Assembly (NCBI RefSeq): GCF_031198435.1
Contig: NZ_CP133548.1
Span: forward strand, 62,001-126,000
DNA from: Pleionea litopenaei
GTDB lineage: Bacteria; Pseudomonadota; Gammaproteobacteria; Enterobacterales; Kangiellaceae
Length of the DNA stretch: 64,000 nucleotides
Reading direction: 5' to 3'
Below, piece after piece: positions 18,319 to 28,010 of this stretch. Both the position numbers and the translations under genes were made by a program. Under the pieces are notes generated by a model. The model had not been told where the DNA came from. It searched no databases and saw nothing but the letters and a program-made list of their open reading frames with translations. How positions within the stretch are numbered: position 1 is the stretch's first letter; every line of letters begins with the position of its first letter.

Positions 18319-19611
18319 TTGAGCTTTCAATCGAACTTGATGCGACTGTTTATTATTTCTTTGTTGGTCGTTTTCAGCTGCTCTGGCCTCGATGCGTCCA
18401 CTCAAACCGTCGATGAAAATCAAGAACGCAACGCAAAGCAGTTGTTTCAAGATTTTAAGAATCGCTTGTATCAAGTGAGAACCATCGATAATGCATCGGG
18501 CAGTAAAGCATCCATAGGTTCAGCTTTTGCGGTGCAACCCAACGGAATATTAGCGACTAACTATCATGTGGTTTCAAAGTATATTCTAGCCTCAGAAAAA
18601 TACTCTCTGGAAGTTTTAACCGATGCTCAAAACACTTTGAAAGCCGAAGTTTTAAGCATTGATGTTATTAATGATTTAGCCTTACTCAAAGTGTCAAAGC
18701 AAGCGTCTTTGCCGGTGATCGAATTTGCGACGTCAATTCCGGAGCAAGGTGACTCGATTTTTTCGTTAGGCAATCCTCGTGACTTAGGAATGACCGTTGT
18801 GCCTGGTACTTACAATGGCACGACCGCTCACTCAATGTATGACCGCATCTTATTTTCTGGCTCGATCAATCCCGGAATGAGCGGTGGCCCTGTCTTGAAT
18901 ACGGCGGGGCAATTGGTTGGAATTAATGTGGCTACATCGGGCAATCAAATCAGCTTTCTGGTTCCTTTGCAAAAATTACAAACATTGATTGAGCAACATG
19001 ATCAAAATCATACAGTTGATTTCGAAACACAGGCAGCTACTCAGTTAATCAGCAATCAACAACGATTAATGTCCGCAATTTTAGATACCCAATGGCAAAC
19101 TATTGCTCTCGGTGATGCTGAGGTTATCGGCGAGGTGAATGACTTTATAACCTGCTGGGGTGAGTCTGATACGCGCGGTAAAGATTTATTTCAGCAAGTG
19201 TATCGGCGTTGCCGAAATTCTGAGTACATTTATATGGCTCCCGATTTTTCTACCGGAATTTTTGAAATGGAGTTTTATTTTTATTCGTCTGAAAAGCTGA
19301 CTAACTGGCAGTTTTATCGCATGCTTAATGATGCGTTTGCAAGCGTCAGTGCTGGTAACGTCGCGTCTGAAGATCATGTGACTGAGTATCAATGTCATAG
19401 CGATTTTGTTGGTACTAAGAATACCAAGATAAGTAAAGCAGTTTATTGTGTCAGGCAGTATCGACAATACCCTGAGTTGTATGACGTATTGTTTTTATCG
19501 GCGAGCACTAGTCATCAACTGAAAAGCTTAGTGAGTCATTACACCTTGTCTGGAGTGAATCAAGTTAATGCGCAACAGTTTTTAACTCGATTTCTGGAGC
19601 AAGTACAATGA
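18319..19611 (+). CDS. Secreted trypsin-like serine protease (S1C-like)
   Basis: 430 residues. A TTG start at 18319 is supported by a TAGGAGTG ribosome site; an ATG at 18340 is the alternative. A signal sequence (LFIISLLVVFSCSGLDA) precedes a chymotrypsin-fold domain with an intact triad: His in ATNYHVVS, Asp in NDLALLKV and Ser in GMSGGPVLN. There is no PDZ domain, so it differs from DegP/DegS. The C-terminal about 180 residues are unrecognised and contain several Cys. It overlaps the FHA gene start by 4 bp (ATGA), so they form an operon. The protease may act on envelope targets under the kinase/FHA system that follows; this is inference. Confidence 0.85.
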   Translation: MSFQSNLMRLFIISLLVVFSCSGLDASTQTVDENQERNAKQLFQDFKNRLYQVRTIDNASGSKASIGSAFAVQPNGILATNYHVVSKYILASEKYSLEVLTDAQNTLKAEVLSIDVINDLALLKVSKQASLPVIEFATSIPEQGDSIFSLGNPRDLGMTVVPGTYNGTTAHSMYDRILFSGSINPGMSGGPVLNTAGQLVGINVATSGNQISFLVPLQKLQTLIEQHDQNHTVDFETQAATQLISNQQRLMSAILDTQWQTIALGDAEVIGEVNDFITCWGESDTRGKDLFQQVYRRCRNSEYIYMAPDFSTGIFEMEFYFYSSEKLTNWQFYRMLNDAFASVSAGNVASEDHVTEYQCHSDFVGTKNTKISKAVYCVRQYRQYPELYDVLFLSASTSHQLKSLVSHYTLSGVNQVNAQQFLTRFLEQVQ

Positions 19612-20573
19612 GTCTAGTAATCGAAGAAATTAATCGTTCTAAAAAAGTCATTCAACGATTTAAGTTCGATGAGCGGCAAGAAATACGGATCGGACGTGCG
19701 CTTGATAATGACGTCATACTGAATGAACCTCATGTGTCTCCGCATCACTTGATTTTACGCCAAACAGACGCTGGAACTTGGGTCGCTGAAGATCTCAACA
19801 GTGTGAATGGCATTCGTAATAGCAAGCGCAAGCTCATTCCCTCTGGATGCGAAGTTAAATCGGGCGATACTTTGCTTCTAGGTCGCAGCTATTTGACCAT
19901 TTATGATGAACAACACCCAGTTGAAGAGGCTTGGTCGTTGCATTCAATTGAAGATGTTTTTCACTATCTGAGTCATCCTCTTGTGGTCTTTGGATTATTG
20001 GTTACATTTATTTTTTTAGAGTGGCAATTGACTCAAGCTCAAGAGTATCGAGAACTCTCACCATCGCGACTAATGAATCAGTTAATGTACCAATTGGTGG
20101 TGATATTTGGTTGGTCGTCGTTGTGGTCTCTGAATGGTCGAATTCTTCGCCATGACAGTCGGTTTTTGAGTCATTTGGCTGTATCTTTGGTTGCTGCAAT
20201 GGCCTATCAATGGCTCCCCTGGTTATTACGGCTGCTTACCTACAATTGGCAGTTGGGTCTTTGGTATATTGAAATCGGTTATTTCATCAATGGCATTATA
20301 TTCTCGAGTATGTTGTGGTGTAATTTTTATCTCGCACTGCCTCAAAGGCCGCTATCACGTATCCTCTGGGTTAATGGTCTAACTTGGTCGTTGGTGATGA
20401 TTTATTTACTTCCACCGATGTTTGATGATCAAGGGTTTCGAAGTTACCCTCGTTATGACAGCTCACTGTTGCCCTATAGTGTTCAATTTGTTGACTCAAA
20501 AAGTACCAATGACTTCGTTAAAGACACTGAGGTGCTGTTCAAGCGACCCAAAGAGCAACAAAATAAGCAATAA
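19608..20573 (+). CDS. FHA-domain membrane protein
   Basis: 321 residues. An N-terminal FHA domain (about 20-95) has the phosphothreonine-binding landmarks IRIGRALDND, VSPHHLILR and DLNSVNGIRN. About five hydrophobic segments follow (FGLLVTFIFLEW, LVVIFGWSSLW, LAVSLVAAMAYQ and others). The FHA domain would face the cytoplasm and read phosphothreonine marks, probably made by the Hanks kinase encoded next. The gene is translationally coupled to the protease upstream, giving a route for kinase signalling to a membrane or periplasmic process. Confidence 0.85.
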   Translation: MSLVIEEINRSKKVIQRFKFDERQEIRIGRALDNDVILNEPHVSPHHLILRQTDAGTWVAEDLNSVNGIRNSKRKLIPSGCEVKSGDTLLLGRSYLTIYDEQHPVEEAWSLHSIEDVFHYLSHPLVVFGLLVTFIFLEWQLTQAQEYRELSPSRLMNQLMYQLVVIFGWSSLWSLNGRILRHDSRFLSHLAVSLVAAMAYQWLPWLLRLLTYNWQLGLWYIEIGYFINGIIFSSMLWCNFYLALPQRPLSRILWVNGLTWSLVMIYLLPPMFDDQGFRSYPRYDSSLLPYSVQFVDSKSTNDFVKDTEVLFKRPKEQQNKQ

Positions 20574-20581
20574 ACATCTCA

Positions 20582-20605
20582 AAAGGCCTTAGATCGGAGG
20601 CCTTT
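20582..20605 (+). terminator. Weak terminator hairpin
   Basis: AAAGGCCT / AGGCCTTT with an 8-nt loop, right after the FHA gene stop. The T-run is short, so read-through into the kinase gene is possible. Confidence 0.55.
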
Positions 20606-20795
20606 GACGAACCCTTTGCAAAGTCTTAAACAGTATGACGTTCGTCCCATAATTTATAGACAATTCAATTAGTTGCTATATATCTCATCTAGGATCTATT
20701 ATTATCAATACGAATTATTATGTGCTTCTAACGTTTTGGGTGGACGATTAGACGCAAACAAGAACTGGGTAGGATTGATTTCTGGGGACATCTGA

Positions 20796-23159
20796 GTGAG
20801 CGGTATTAATATTCCGGGGTACAAGATTATCAAGACGCTGGGTGTTGGAGGCCAAGCGACGGTATATCTTGCAATTCAAAGTGGCTTTGATAGAGAAGTT
20901 GCATTGAAGGTAATGTCACCAGCGCTTGCGGCCGACCCGAGTTTTGGCGAGCGCTTCATTCGAGAAGCCAAAATTGTCGCGAAATTACGCCATCCAGGCA
21001 TAGTGACTGTTTACGATGTTGGCGAGCACGATGGGTTCTACTATCTAGCCATGGAGTATTTGCCAGAAACGGATCTCCGGCAACGAATTACCTCGGGTAT
21101 GAAAGCCAAAGATGCGTTAACGGTGATTGAGCAAGTTGCTCGAGCACTGCACTATGCTCATAAGCAGGGATACATTCATAGAGATGTGAAGTCAGAAAAT
21201 ATCCTGTTTAACGACCATAACGAAGCGGTACTCACTGATTTCGGGATTGCCAAAGCCTCCAACTCGTCAACTCAAATGACTCAACAGGGCAAACTCATCG
21301 GCACACCGCAGTATATGAGCCCGGAGCAGTGCCGCGGTAGAACCCTCGATGGGCGTGCTGATATATACAGTTTGGGTATTATTTTTTATGAAATGCTCAC
21401 CCAACAAGTCCCGTATGATGGGGAAGACTCGGTGGCAGTGTGCCTGCAGCATGTGACTAAGCCCATTCCGCAATTAAGTGCCCGTCAGCAGCACTATCAA
21501 TGGTTATTGAATAAAATGCTGGCGAAAAAGGCCGAAGATCGATTTGCCGACGCCGAGCAACTCGCCGAGGAAGTCGCTCGGTTTTTAGCCGGTGATATCA
21601 GTTTATCTCAAACGGCGCAAAACAATACAACGACTCAAGTCGACGGCTCCAGCATTCGAGCACAACGAGAAGACAGTTACGACAATATTTTTGATGACAC
21701 TCCACTGCAAGCCGAGCGTCGAACCTTTGATGACCAAGCAGAGGAGAAAAGTCGCAAACCCTGGGTAGCGCTGATCTTACTCATCGGATTGGGAGGAGGC
21801 GCCTATGTGTCTCAAGATCTTTGGTTGCCCAAGTTAGAACATTGGTATGCCCAGCAGTCTGACAAGGCTGGAGGTGCTATACCGGATACGGCCTCTACAT
21901 CGCCAGGAACGTCACAACAAGCATCGCAAAAAGACCCACAAAAAAACGTGCAAGCTCACTCTATGGGCGAAGGAGCCGAGGTTTCTCAAGACAGTGCCTC
22001 AGAAGAACTGGTGGCTCGCAAAGCACAAATCGCGCGCTTAATCGCAGAAGCCGATTCTTTGGTGCCTTTGCCGCAACTTACCCCAGAGCAAGCCGCATTA
22101 TTATTGCAAAGCTATAGCCGCGTATTAGCGTTAGACAGTCAGCATGCCAAAGCCTTGGCTGGACGCGAGGAGGCACTGGTTCGGACTTATGAACTGGCGT
22201 TGCAGGCAATTAATGAGGATCAACCGGAGCGGTTTAATCAGTTTCAAAACGCCATTGCATCGGTTGCGCCGAATCACTCTTATTTAGCCGAGTTGCAAGC
22301 ACGGTGGAATCAATACCTTCAGCAGCAAGACGTGGCTTCTGAGCAGCAACAACTGCGACTGCAAATCAACACCCTATTGACCGCCGCCAATGCGGCTTTT
22401 GAGCGTGGTGACTGGGTTAAGCCCAAAGACGACAACGCTCTGCTTGGTTATCAAAAAGTGTTAGCGATAGACGCTCAAAATGAGTCGGCACGCAAAGGTA
22501 TTCAGAAGATTATTGATGGCAGTGTTTCAAATGCGCAAAGTGCGCTACTAAACCAGCAATTGAATGTGGCTAAATCAAATATAGAGACGGTTGCATCCAT
22601 TGATCCTGAGCTACCCGCGTTAGCCGATTTAAGAGAGCAATATTCGATCATAGAAAAGAAAGTCATCGCAGCGCGGCAACAAGCTGCGAAGGAACAAGCG
22701 GCACGTGAAAAGCGATTGGCAAGAGAGAAAATGTTGGCCGATCCCTTGGTTCAGTTAAAGATTCAGAGTAAGCTTGACGCGGCGCGTTCAGCCTATGCTG
22801 AGCAAAGATTGGTCGCACCTGAAGGTGAAAATGCACTGGCAAAGTATCGCGAAGTGTTGGATATTGATAGTCAACACGCAGAAGCATTAGACGGCGTAAA
22901 GCTTGTGCAAGATAAGCTTCTCGAATTAACTCGCACTGCGTTACAAGAGCGCAATAAAGCCCAAGCTTTGGAATGGCTTGCAAAGTTGCGAGCGTTTTTC
23001 CCAGACAATGCTGAAATTCCAGTGTTAGTACAGCAAATTGAAGAGCTGGATTTGGAGCTGGTTCCTGAGCAAGGTGAGAGCAATCAAACGGTTCCTACTG
23101 TGTCTTTCGATTCTGGAGCGAATGATGAGCGAGCGTACGTTTTAACGCTCATGAATTGA
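20796..23159 (+). CDS. Hanks-type Ser/Thr protein kinase with TM segment and TPR-like C-terminus
   Basis: 787 residues from a GTG start (GGGGA ribosome site). The kinase domain spans about 9-265. It has the glycine loop LGVGGQATV (15-23), Lys38 in VALKVM, the catalytic Asp130 in HRDVKSENIL, Asp148 in the DFG motif and GTPQYMSPEQC in the activation segment, all intact. A single TM (WVALILLIGLGGGAYVS, about 322-340) leads to a large extracytoplasmic part with repeated Ala/Gln-rich helices of TPR type. The recurring pattern is 'ALxxYxxVLxIDxxxxxA'. A similar repeat occurs in the following lipoprotein. No PP2C phosphatase is nearby. Confidence 0.93.
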   Translation: MSGINIPGYKIIKTLGVGGQATVYLAIQSGFDREVALKVMSPALAADPSFGERFIREAKIVAKLRHPGIVTVYDVGEHDGFYYLAMEYLPETDLRQRITSGMKAKDALTVIEQVARALHYAHKQGYIHRDVKSENILFNDHNEAVLTDFGIAKASNSSTQMTQQGKLIGTPQYMSPEQCRGRTLDGRADIYSLGIIFYEMLTQQVPYDGEDSVAVCLQHVTKPIPQLSARQQHYQWLLNKMLAKKAEDRFADAEQLAEEVARFLAGDISLSQTAQNNTTTQVDGSSIRAQREDSYDNIFDDTPLQAERRTFDDQAEEKSRKPWVALILLIGLGGGAYVSQDLWLPKLEHWYAQQSDKAGGAIPDTASTSPGTSQQASQKDPQKNVQAHSMGEGAEVSQDSASEELVARKAQIARLIAEADSLVPLPQLTPEQAALLLQSYSRVLALDSQHAKALAGREEALVRTYELALQAINEDQPERFNQFQNAIASVAPNHSYLAELQARWNQYLQQQDVASEQQQLRLQINTLLTAANAAFERGDWVKPKDDNALLGYQKVLAIDAQNESARKGIQKIIDGSVSNAQSALLNQQLNVAKSNIETVASIDPELPALADLREQYSIIEKKVIAARQQAAKEQAAREKRLAREKMLADPLVQLKIQSKLDAARSAYAEQRLVAPEGENALAKYREVLDIDSQHAEALDGVKLVQDKLLELTRTALQERNKAQALEWLAKLRAFFPDNAEIPVLVQQIEELDLELVPEQGESNQTVPTVSFDSGANDERAYVLTLMN

Positions 23160-23245
23160 CGACACGAAGAACCTTTGGTGATAAACAAAGCCATCATTTA
23201 TCAGAGTGTGAACAGTCCAAAACCAAAATAATAAGGATTAAGAGA

Positions 23246-25189
23246 ATGACAGCGAAGAATAGCTGCAAACAGTCACTTGCCCATCGGCCACTACGAGCGC
23301 TTACCGCAGCGATCTCAATGTCGTTATTCTTGGCTGCGTGTGGTCCAAAACAACCGCAAATTACTCAGCAGCAAATCAAAGACGCACGCTCTTCGGGGCA
23401 ATTAGAGCAGCTGTATAAAAAGGTCAATGCCGATCTTGCTGCTGCAAGTGGTTCGTCAAAACAGTCGTTAACAGCCATTGCAACTCAAATTGCTCGACAG
23501 TTAGCCGCTGATAAGCAAGCTGAAATTTATCAATCGATTGAAGACAACCGATTACCTGCCGGTGTGGTTAGTTTGTCTTTATTGCAAAAACTACAAGATT
23601 CGGCGCAAGAGATAAAAGCTTGGGATGAAAGTCGTTGGAATGACGTTCAGCAGCGAATTTCAACTGAGAAAACGGCCACGCAAACGGAATTATCAAAACA
23701 GTTATTAAAGGTTAGTCAATTGCCCGTTGATGATCTTTTATTTCGCATTAATGCGATGGGCGTTGCCGCAAAAATGGCTGGCGAAGGTAGTCAGCAAGAG
23801 CAAAATTATTTGTCTCAGAAAGAACAAGCGATTGTCGATTGGATGAGCGAAGCAGACCGTGCAATGGCATCGAGAGAGTATACCTTAGCAGCTACCCATC
23901 TTCGTAAAGTGTTGGGTTTAGATCCGAATAACCAAGAAGCACAAGAAAAGTTATCTCGCTCAGAGCAGCAAGGTTTTGAAGCCGCCTTTCGAGCAGCGTT
24001 AGAAGACAGTAAACCCGACCTTGCGTTAAGTGAACTGAAGCGTATTGCCGCCTCGCCAGTGTTTGAAGAGGTGAAAGGCTCTTTGACGAACAGCATAGAT
24101 TTGTTGCACGATTACTTTATTAATTTAGGGTTGCAAAGTAGCTCTCAAGGAGCACTAAAAGCCGCTTACCGAAATTTTTCTAAGGCGAGAGAAATTAAGC
24201 AGGTGATGAACCAAGAGCCACAGCGCAATGCCGAAGTTGATTATCTAAATAAGCTAATGAATTTTGCCGCGACAAAAGGTCAGCAAAAAGCCTATGGGGA
24301 ACAGTTGGCCTATTTAGAAGTCGTGAATCAGTTTAACCCTGAACTACCCAAAGCAAGAGAAGCGCTGGCGAATGCGCGAAAAACCATCGTCGAATATGCT
24401 TCGACGTCGATGCTCGTTCAAGACTTTTCTCAAACAGGTACGCACCACAGTGCCGGAAAATCAGTGGCAAAGCAGGTATTCGCTTGGGTGTTTGATAACA
24501 TGCCTGGTCAAGTTGCTTTAGTTAATGCACAACAAATGTCGCAAGCTGATACTACCGCGCCGGGTCGAATCTTGACGTTAGAGGGCGATATTCTTCAAGC
24601 AGGAGTCGAATCTCAGTCTTCAAACAGTAAAAAAATAATGCGGGTAACAACGGAAACCAAACGTACGCCTAATCCAGAATACAAAGAGTGGGTTGAAGAC
24701 GGACGAAAGGGCACCGCGCCGCAGGAGTTCTTTGTTGAAGAAAAGAAAGAAGATGTTGAAGTTACTGTCAATCACGCAAGTAAGACTGGTATTCTCTCGG
24801 TCAGTTACCGATTGATTGATCAAAAAACAGGGCAGGTTTTGCTTAATCAACCTGCGCGAGATCAGCAAATTTTTGAGGGCGAGGGTAACGAAGGCATCGC
24901 GATTGGTGAGTTTAATATGCCGTATAAGAGACCCGAAGTACCTTCTGATATTGAAATTATGGAGCGATTGTCATCGCAAGTCGCTTTGCAAATCGGTGAG
25001 CAGTTGCAGAAAACTCTACAAGCTTCTGATCAACGTTATGAGACACTCGGCGATCGTGCTTTAGCACAAGGTAAACTCGATATCGCTCGAAACTATTTTG
25101 GCTATGCCGCGGCAATAAGAAGCCTACGTGGACAAAATACAGACGGTGTTTTAAATAAGTTAATAACCGCAGTGATGGAAACTAACTAG
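23246..25189 (+). CDS. TPR-containing lipoprotein following the kinase
   Basis: About 647 residues from the ATG at 23246, chosen because an AAGGA/AAGAG ribosome site precedes it and the signal sequence then fits; the frame is open from 23156. The signal sequence ends in the lipobox FLAAC. The body is helical with TPR-like units (AATHLRKVLGLDPNNQEA). A beta-rich section (PGRILTLEGDIL, TGILSVSYRLIDQKTGQVLL) and another helical pair follow. It is probably an envelope lipoprotein partnering the extracytoplasmic TPR part of the kinase. No enzymatic motif is seen. Confidence 0.8.
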   Translation: MTAKNSCKQSLAHRPLRALTAAISMSLFLAACGPKQPQITQQQIKDARSSGQLEQLYKKVNADLAAASGSSKQSLTAIATQIARQLAADKQAEIYQSIEDNRLPAGVVSLSLLQKLQDSAQEIKAWDESRWNDVQQRISTEKTATQTELSKQLLKVSQLPVDDLLFRINAMGVAAKMAGEGSQQEQNYLSQKEQAIVDWMSEADRAMASREYTLAATHLRKVLGLDPNNQEAQEKLSRSEQQGFEAAFRAALEDSKPDLALSELKRIAASPVFEEVKGSLTNSIDLLHDYFINLGLQSSSQGALKAAYRNFSKAREIKQVMNQEPQRNAEVDYLNKLMNFAATKGQQKAYGEQLAYLEVVNQFNPELPKAREALANARKTIVEYASTSMLVQDFSQTGTHHSAGKSVAKQVFAWVFDNMPGQVALVNAQQMSQADTTAPGRILTLEGDILQAGVESQSSNSKKIMRVTTETKRTPNPEYKEWVEDGRKGTAPQEFFVEEKKEDVEVTVNHASKTGILSVSYRLIDQKTGQVLLNQPARDQQIFEGEGNEGIAIGEFNMPYKRPEVPSDIEIMERLSSQVALQIGEQLQKTLQASDQRYETLGDRALAQGKLDIARNYFGYAAAIRSLRGQNTDGVLNKLITAVMETN

Positions 25190-25275
25190 ATCTTTTTCAA
25201 AGCGGTCTAAGTTAGGGAGTAATTCACATAATGCCAAATGATACTGTGGTATCTTGACGCTCGAAGGGGGAGACT

Positions 25276-26580
25276 ATGAAGTGCGTGTTTGATACCACCA
25301 TTAACTTGAAGCAATTAGTTGCTGCCAGTGGCGAAAAATTGATGTTACCAGTCAATGGGAAACCCATGCTGGAACAGCATTTTTCGAGCATGAGTAAAGC
25401 AGGTGTAACTTCATTATTTGTTCTTCTTGAACACGACTCATCCATGCGAGCAGCCATTGCACGAGAAGCCTTGAAGTTTGGGTTTAATCCAACTTTTCTT
25501 GAAGTTGACGAACGTAAAGTCGCGACACGAACGAGTTTGATGCAAGCAGAACCCTATTTAAAGGAATCGTTTATTTATTGGCCTGCCAACCGTTTGATTT
25601 CTGATGAGTTGGCACAACAACTCGTCGAAGAGCCTATCTCGAGTCATCAAGTTTTGTCGCTCGTTTATTCCGATTCGAGCCATCCACATTGCGACAAGTC
25701 GAATGTTTTTCGAGTCAGTTATCAGCCGCAAGAGCAGGTCAGAGTGGCTAATTCTGAGCAAAAGTCTGCAACGGGTTACGACATTGGCATTTATAAGTGT
25801 GGCACGATTATTTTTAAGTTGATCGAGAAAGTTGCCGCCAATCGACCCTTGAGTTGGAATCGCGTTCAAAGCGCGCTGACGAGAGCGGGACGCAGCAAAG
25901 TGATTGCTACCACCAGTCAACATTGGGCGCTGATTGAGACAACGAAAGATATTGAGGTTCTTGAAGGGTTACTGGCTTCACACACGCTCGACCAAGCCAA
26001 CTTGAACCCAATCGATAAGTCAGCCTTATATGGTGCTTATTGCGCGATACTCCCAAGCTTAATGAAAGTTAAGCTGTTAAAAGAACAAGGCACTATGCTA
26101 TGGCTGTTATTAGTATTGATTGGTGCTTTGCTAATGACGGTTGGGAATTGGCTGATTATTCTTTTAGGAAGTGTCGCTGTTGCTGGCGTTATCGTGACCT
26201 ATCCGGTTATTGATTTTATCAGTGACAAGCAGCCCCTTACCCAGCTGCTAAGGGGTAAGACGTTAGCGGTCTATCGAATGGTGATGGTCATCATTTTATC
26301 AACGCTGAGTGCGATGCAATTTGGTGTGGGTATTTGGGTTCTTATTCCAATCATTGTGTTATCGGCTGAAGCTTTCTTTTTATATCAGCCAGAGCCGATC
26401 GCTGATGAAAAAGCAGAACGAATCTCGAATAGTCACCTCATTCATGGCGTTTGGTTGTTGTTATCAATTTTCTTTTTCATTCCAACATTAATGCTAACCG
26501 TATTTGCCGTCTTACCGTTTAGTATTGGGTTAACCAAAGGATTGCAAAAGTATAAAACCTATCAACGCGATAAAGTTTAA
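25276..26580 (+). CDS. Nucleotidyltransferase-like membrane protein
   Basis: 434 residues. The N-terminal about 240 residues look like a sugar-phosphate/inositol-phosphate nucleotidyltransferase fold: LMLPVNGKPMLEQHF, ATGYDIGIYKCG and HWALIETTKDIEVLEGLL resemble the product-binding and C-terminal parts of that fold. The usual glycine-rich GxGxR nucleotide loop is shortened to VAASGEKL, so activity is doubtful. The C-terminal 170 residues hold about five TM helices, but I do not see the CDP-alcohol phosphotransferase motif (DGx2ARx8Gx3Dx3D) found in the similar fused enzymes (di-myo-inositol-phosphate synthases). It may be a degenerate relative. It has its own promoter region after the kinase/lipoprotein genes. 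Confidence 0.6.
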   Translation: MKCVFDTTINLKQLVAASGEKLMLPVNGKPMLEQHFSSMSKAGVTSLFVLLEHDSSMRAAIAREALKFGFNPTFLEVDERKVATRTSLMQAEPYLKESFIYWPANRLISDELAQQLVEEPISSHQVLSLVYSDSSHPHCDKSNVFRVSYQPQEQVRVANSEQKSATGYDIGIYKCGTIIFKLIEKVAANRPLSWNRVQSALTRAGRSKVIATTSQHWALIETTKDIEVLEGLLASHTLDQANLNPIDKSALYGAYCAILPSLMKVKLLKEQGTMLWLLLVLIGALLMTVGNWLIILLGSVAVAGVIVTYPVIDFISDKQPLTQLLRGKTLAVYRMVMVIILSTLSAMQFGVGIWVLIPIIVLSAEAFFLYQPEPIADEKAERISNSHLIHGVWLLLSIFFFIPTLMLTVFAVLPFSIGLTKGLQKYKTYQRDKV

Positions 26581-26692
26581 TCGTCGCTATTTCTTTACTT
26601 GAGCCTAATTGCGCAAGCGTCAATTGGCTTGCGCTGAGCGAGAGAGATTAAACGACTTGCCCTCGGGTGAAGCGTTTGTACAATGAAATGCT

Positions 26693-27850
26693 TTAGTCTT
26701 GATCGAGATGGCCAACAATTTTTTCTGTGGTGCGTATAAGTTTGTTGGGGAGCGACACGTCATTCGAAGAGCTAAGTTTTGATCGCTGCTGTTTCAACGC
26801 CCACTCAATGTGTTCTTTCACCAAAGCAGAAGTCGTTAAGTGTTGCTTATCTTCTAAAGCTGCAATGATGGATGGTGACACAGGCGCATTACCTAAAGCG
26901 ATCGCAATGTTTCGTAGCCACCTTTCATAACCAATGCGGCGGATTGGTGAGCCTGCCAACCGATCAAAAAACTCCTTTTCTGTCCATGCAAAAAGTTCAA
27001 GTAAGCCAGCGCGATCTAACCGGTGTCTAGGAAAAAAGTCTTGTTGGTCGGTAGCCGATGCTTGTCGATTGAAGGGGCAAACGAGTTGACAGTCATCACA
27101 GCCATAAATGCGATTGCCCATTAATGGTCGCAGTGACTCAGGAATCGAACCAAAATGCTCAATGGTTAAATAGCTGATGCATTTGCGCGCATCCAACGTA
27201 TATTCGTCGATGATTGCGCCAGTCGGGCACATGCGAATGCAAGAGTTGCAGGAGCCACATAAGTTCTCGGTGGTTCGATCTGGCTGCAATGGTAAATCGG
27301 TAAATAGTTCTCCGAGGAAAAAGAAAGAACCGGCGTCTTTGTTAAGGAGCATGGTGTTTTTTCCAATCCATCCCAGCCCTGCTTGTTCTGCGTAGCCTCG
27401 CTCTAATACAGGTGCGCTGTCGACAAAAGCACGATAGTTTATTGCTATCCCTAGTGACTGAATTTTCTTGCCAAGCTCGGCGAGTTTTTTACGCATTAAT
27501 TTGTGGTAATCACGGCCGAGCGCATAACGGGAAACGATGGCTTGGTTTGGATCGGCGAGAACGTGAGCGAACTTGGCGGGCTTTGGTACATAATTGAGGC
27601 GTACACTGATCACCGATAACGTGTTCGGCATTAACTCGTCGGGGCTTTCCCTTAAACTAACCCGGTCTTTCATATATTGCATATCGCCGAAATAGTTTTG
27701 CGATACCCAAGTTTTGTAACGCTCGACGTGCGATTGAATATTGGTTGGCGCTATGCCACATTGCTGAAAACCAAGTTGTTCAGCAAAATCTTTTATTTTT
27801 GCAGTAAGTTGCTGAGAGTCCAATCGAAATGCCTTAGCCGAAAAGCCCAC
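26693..27850 (-). CDS. queG: Epoxyqueuosine reductase
   Basis: A 385-residue cobalamin-dependent Fe-S enzyme for the last step of queuosine tRNA modification, reducing epoxyqueuosine to queuosine in tRNA. Two 4Fe-4S clusters are shown by CGSCNSCIRMCPTGAI and CDDCQLVCPFN. The family sequences GLGWIGKNTMLLN and FFFLGELFTDL are also present. The first codon used here is GTG at 27850; later in-frame starts (TTG near 27823) are possible because the family's conserved N-terminus begins around residue 12. It is divergent from the peroxiredoxin gene. Confidence 0.95.
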   Translation of the reverse strand: MGFSAKAFRLDSQQLTAKIKDFAEQLGFQQCGIAPTNIQSHVERYKTWVSQNYFGDMQYMKDRVSLRESPDELMPNTLSVISVRLNYVPKPAKFAHVLADPNQAIVSRYALGRDYHKLMRKKLAELGKKIQSLGIAINYRAFVDSAPVLERGYAEQAGLGWIGKNTMLLNKDAGSFFFLGELFTDLPLQPDRTTENLCGSCNSCIRMCPTGAIIDEYTLDARKCISYLTIEHFGSIPESLRPLMGNRIYGCDDCQLVCPFNRQASATDQQDFFPRHRLDRAGLLELFAWTEKEFFDRLAGSPIRRIGYERWLRNIAIALGNAPVSPSIIAALEDKQHLTTSALVKEHIEWALKQQRSKLSSSNDVSLPNKLIRTTEKIVGHLDQD

Positions 27851-28010
27851 TGTCGAATCTAAGGGTGCATTATATCGGGTATCTTTGTGAATGCCACCAA
27901 TGGGCGGTAACCGTGACCCTCTCGTAGCTGAATATTGCTGCTCTGAATCTATCGTTTCAACGTACCTTCTGGTATCGTCATTCGTCTAATTAATGAAAAA
28001 GGATCGAAAC

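Noticed and set aside
20796-25189. Type VI secretion regulatory locus (PpkA/Fha)
   Set aside because: No Tss/Vas structural genes are present, and the kinase and FHA proteins have a different membrane layout.
25276-26580. Active inositol-phosphate cytidylyltransferase / CDP-alcohol transferase
   Set aside because: The nucleotide-binding loop is shortened and the CDP-alcohol motif is absent, so an enzyme name would be unjustified.
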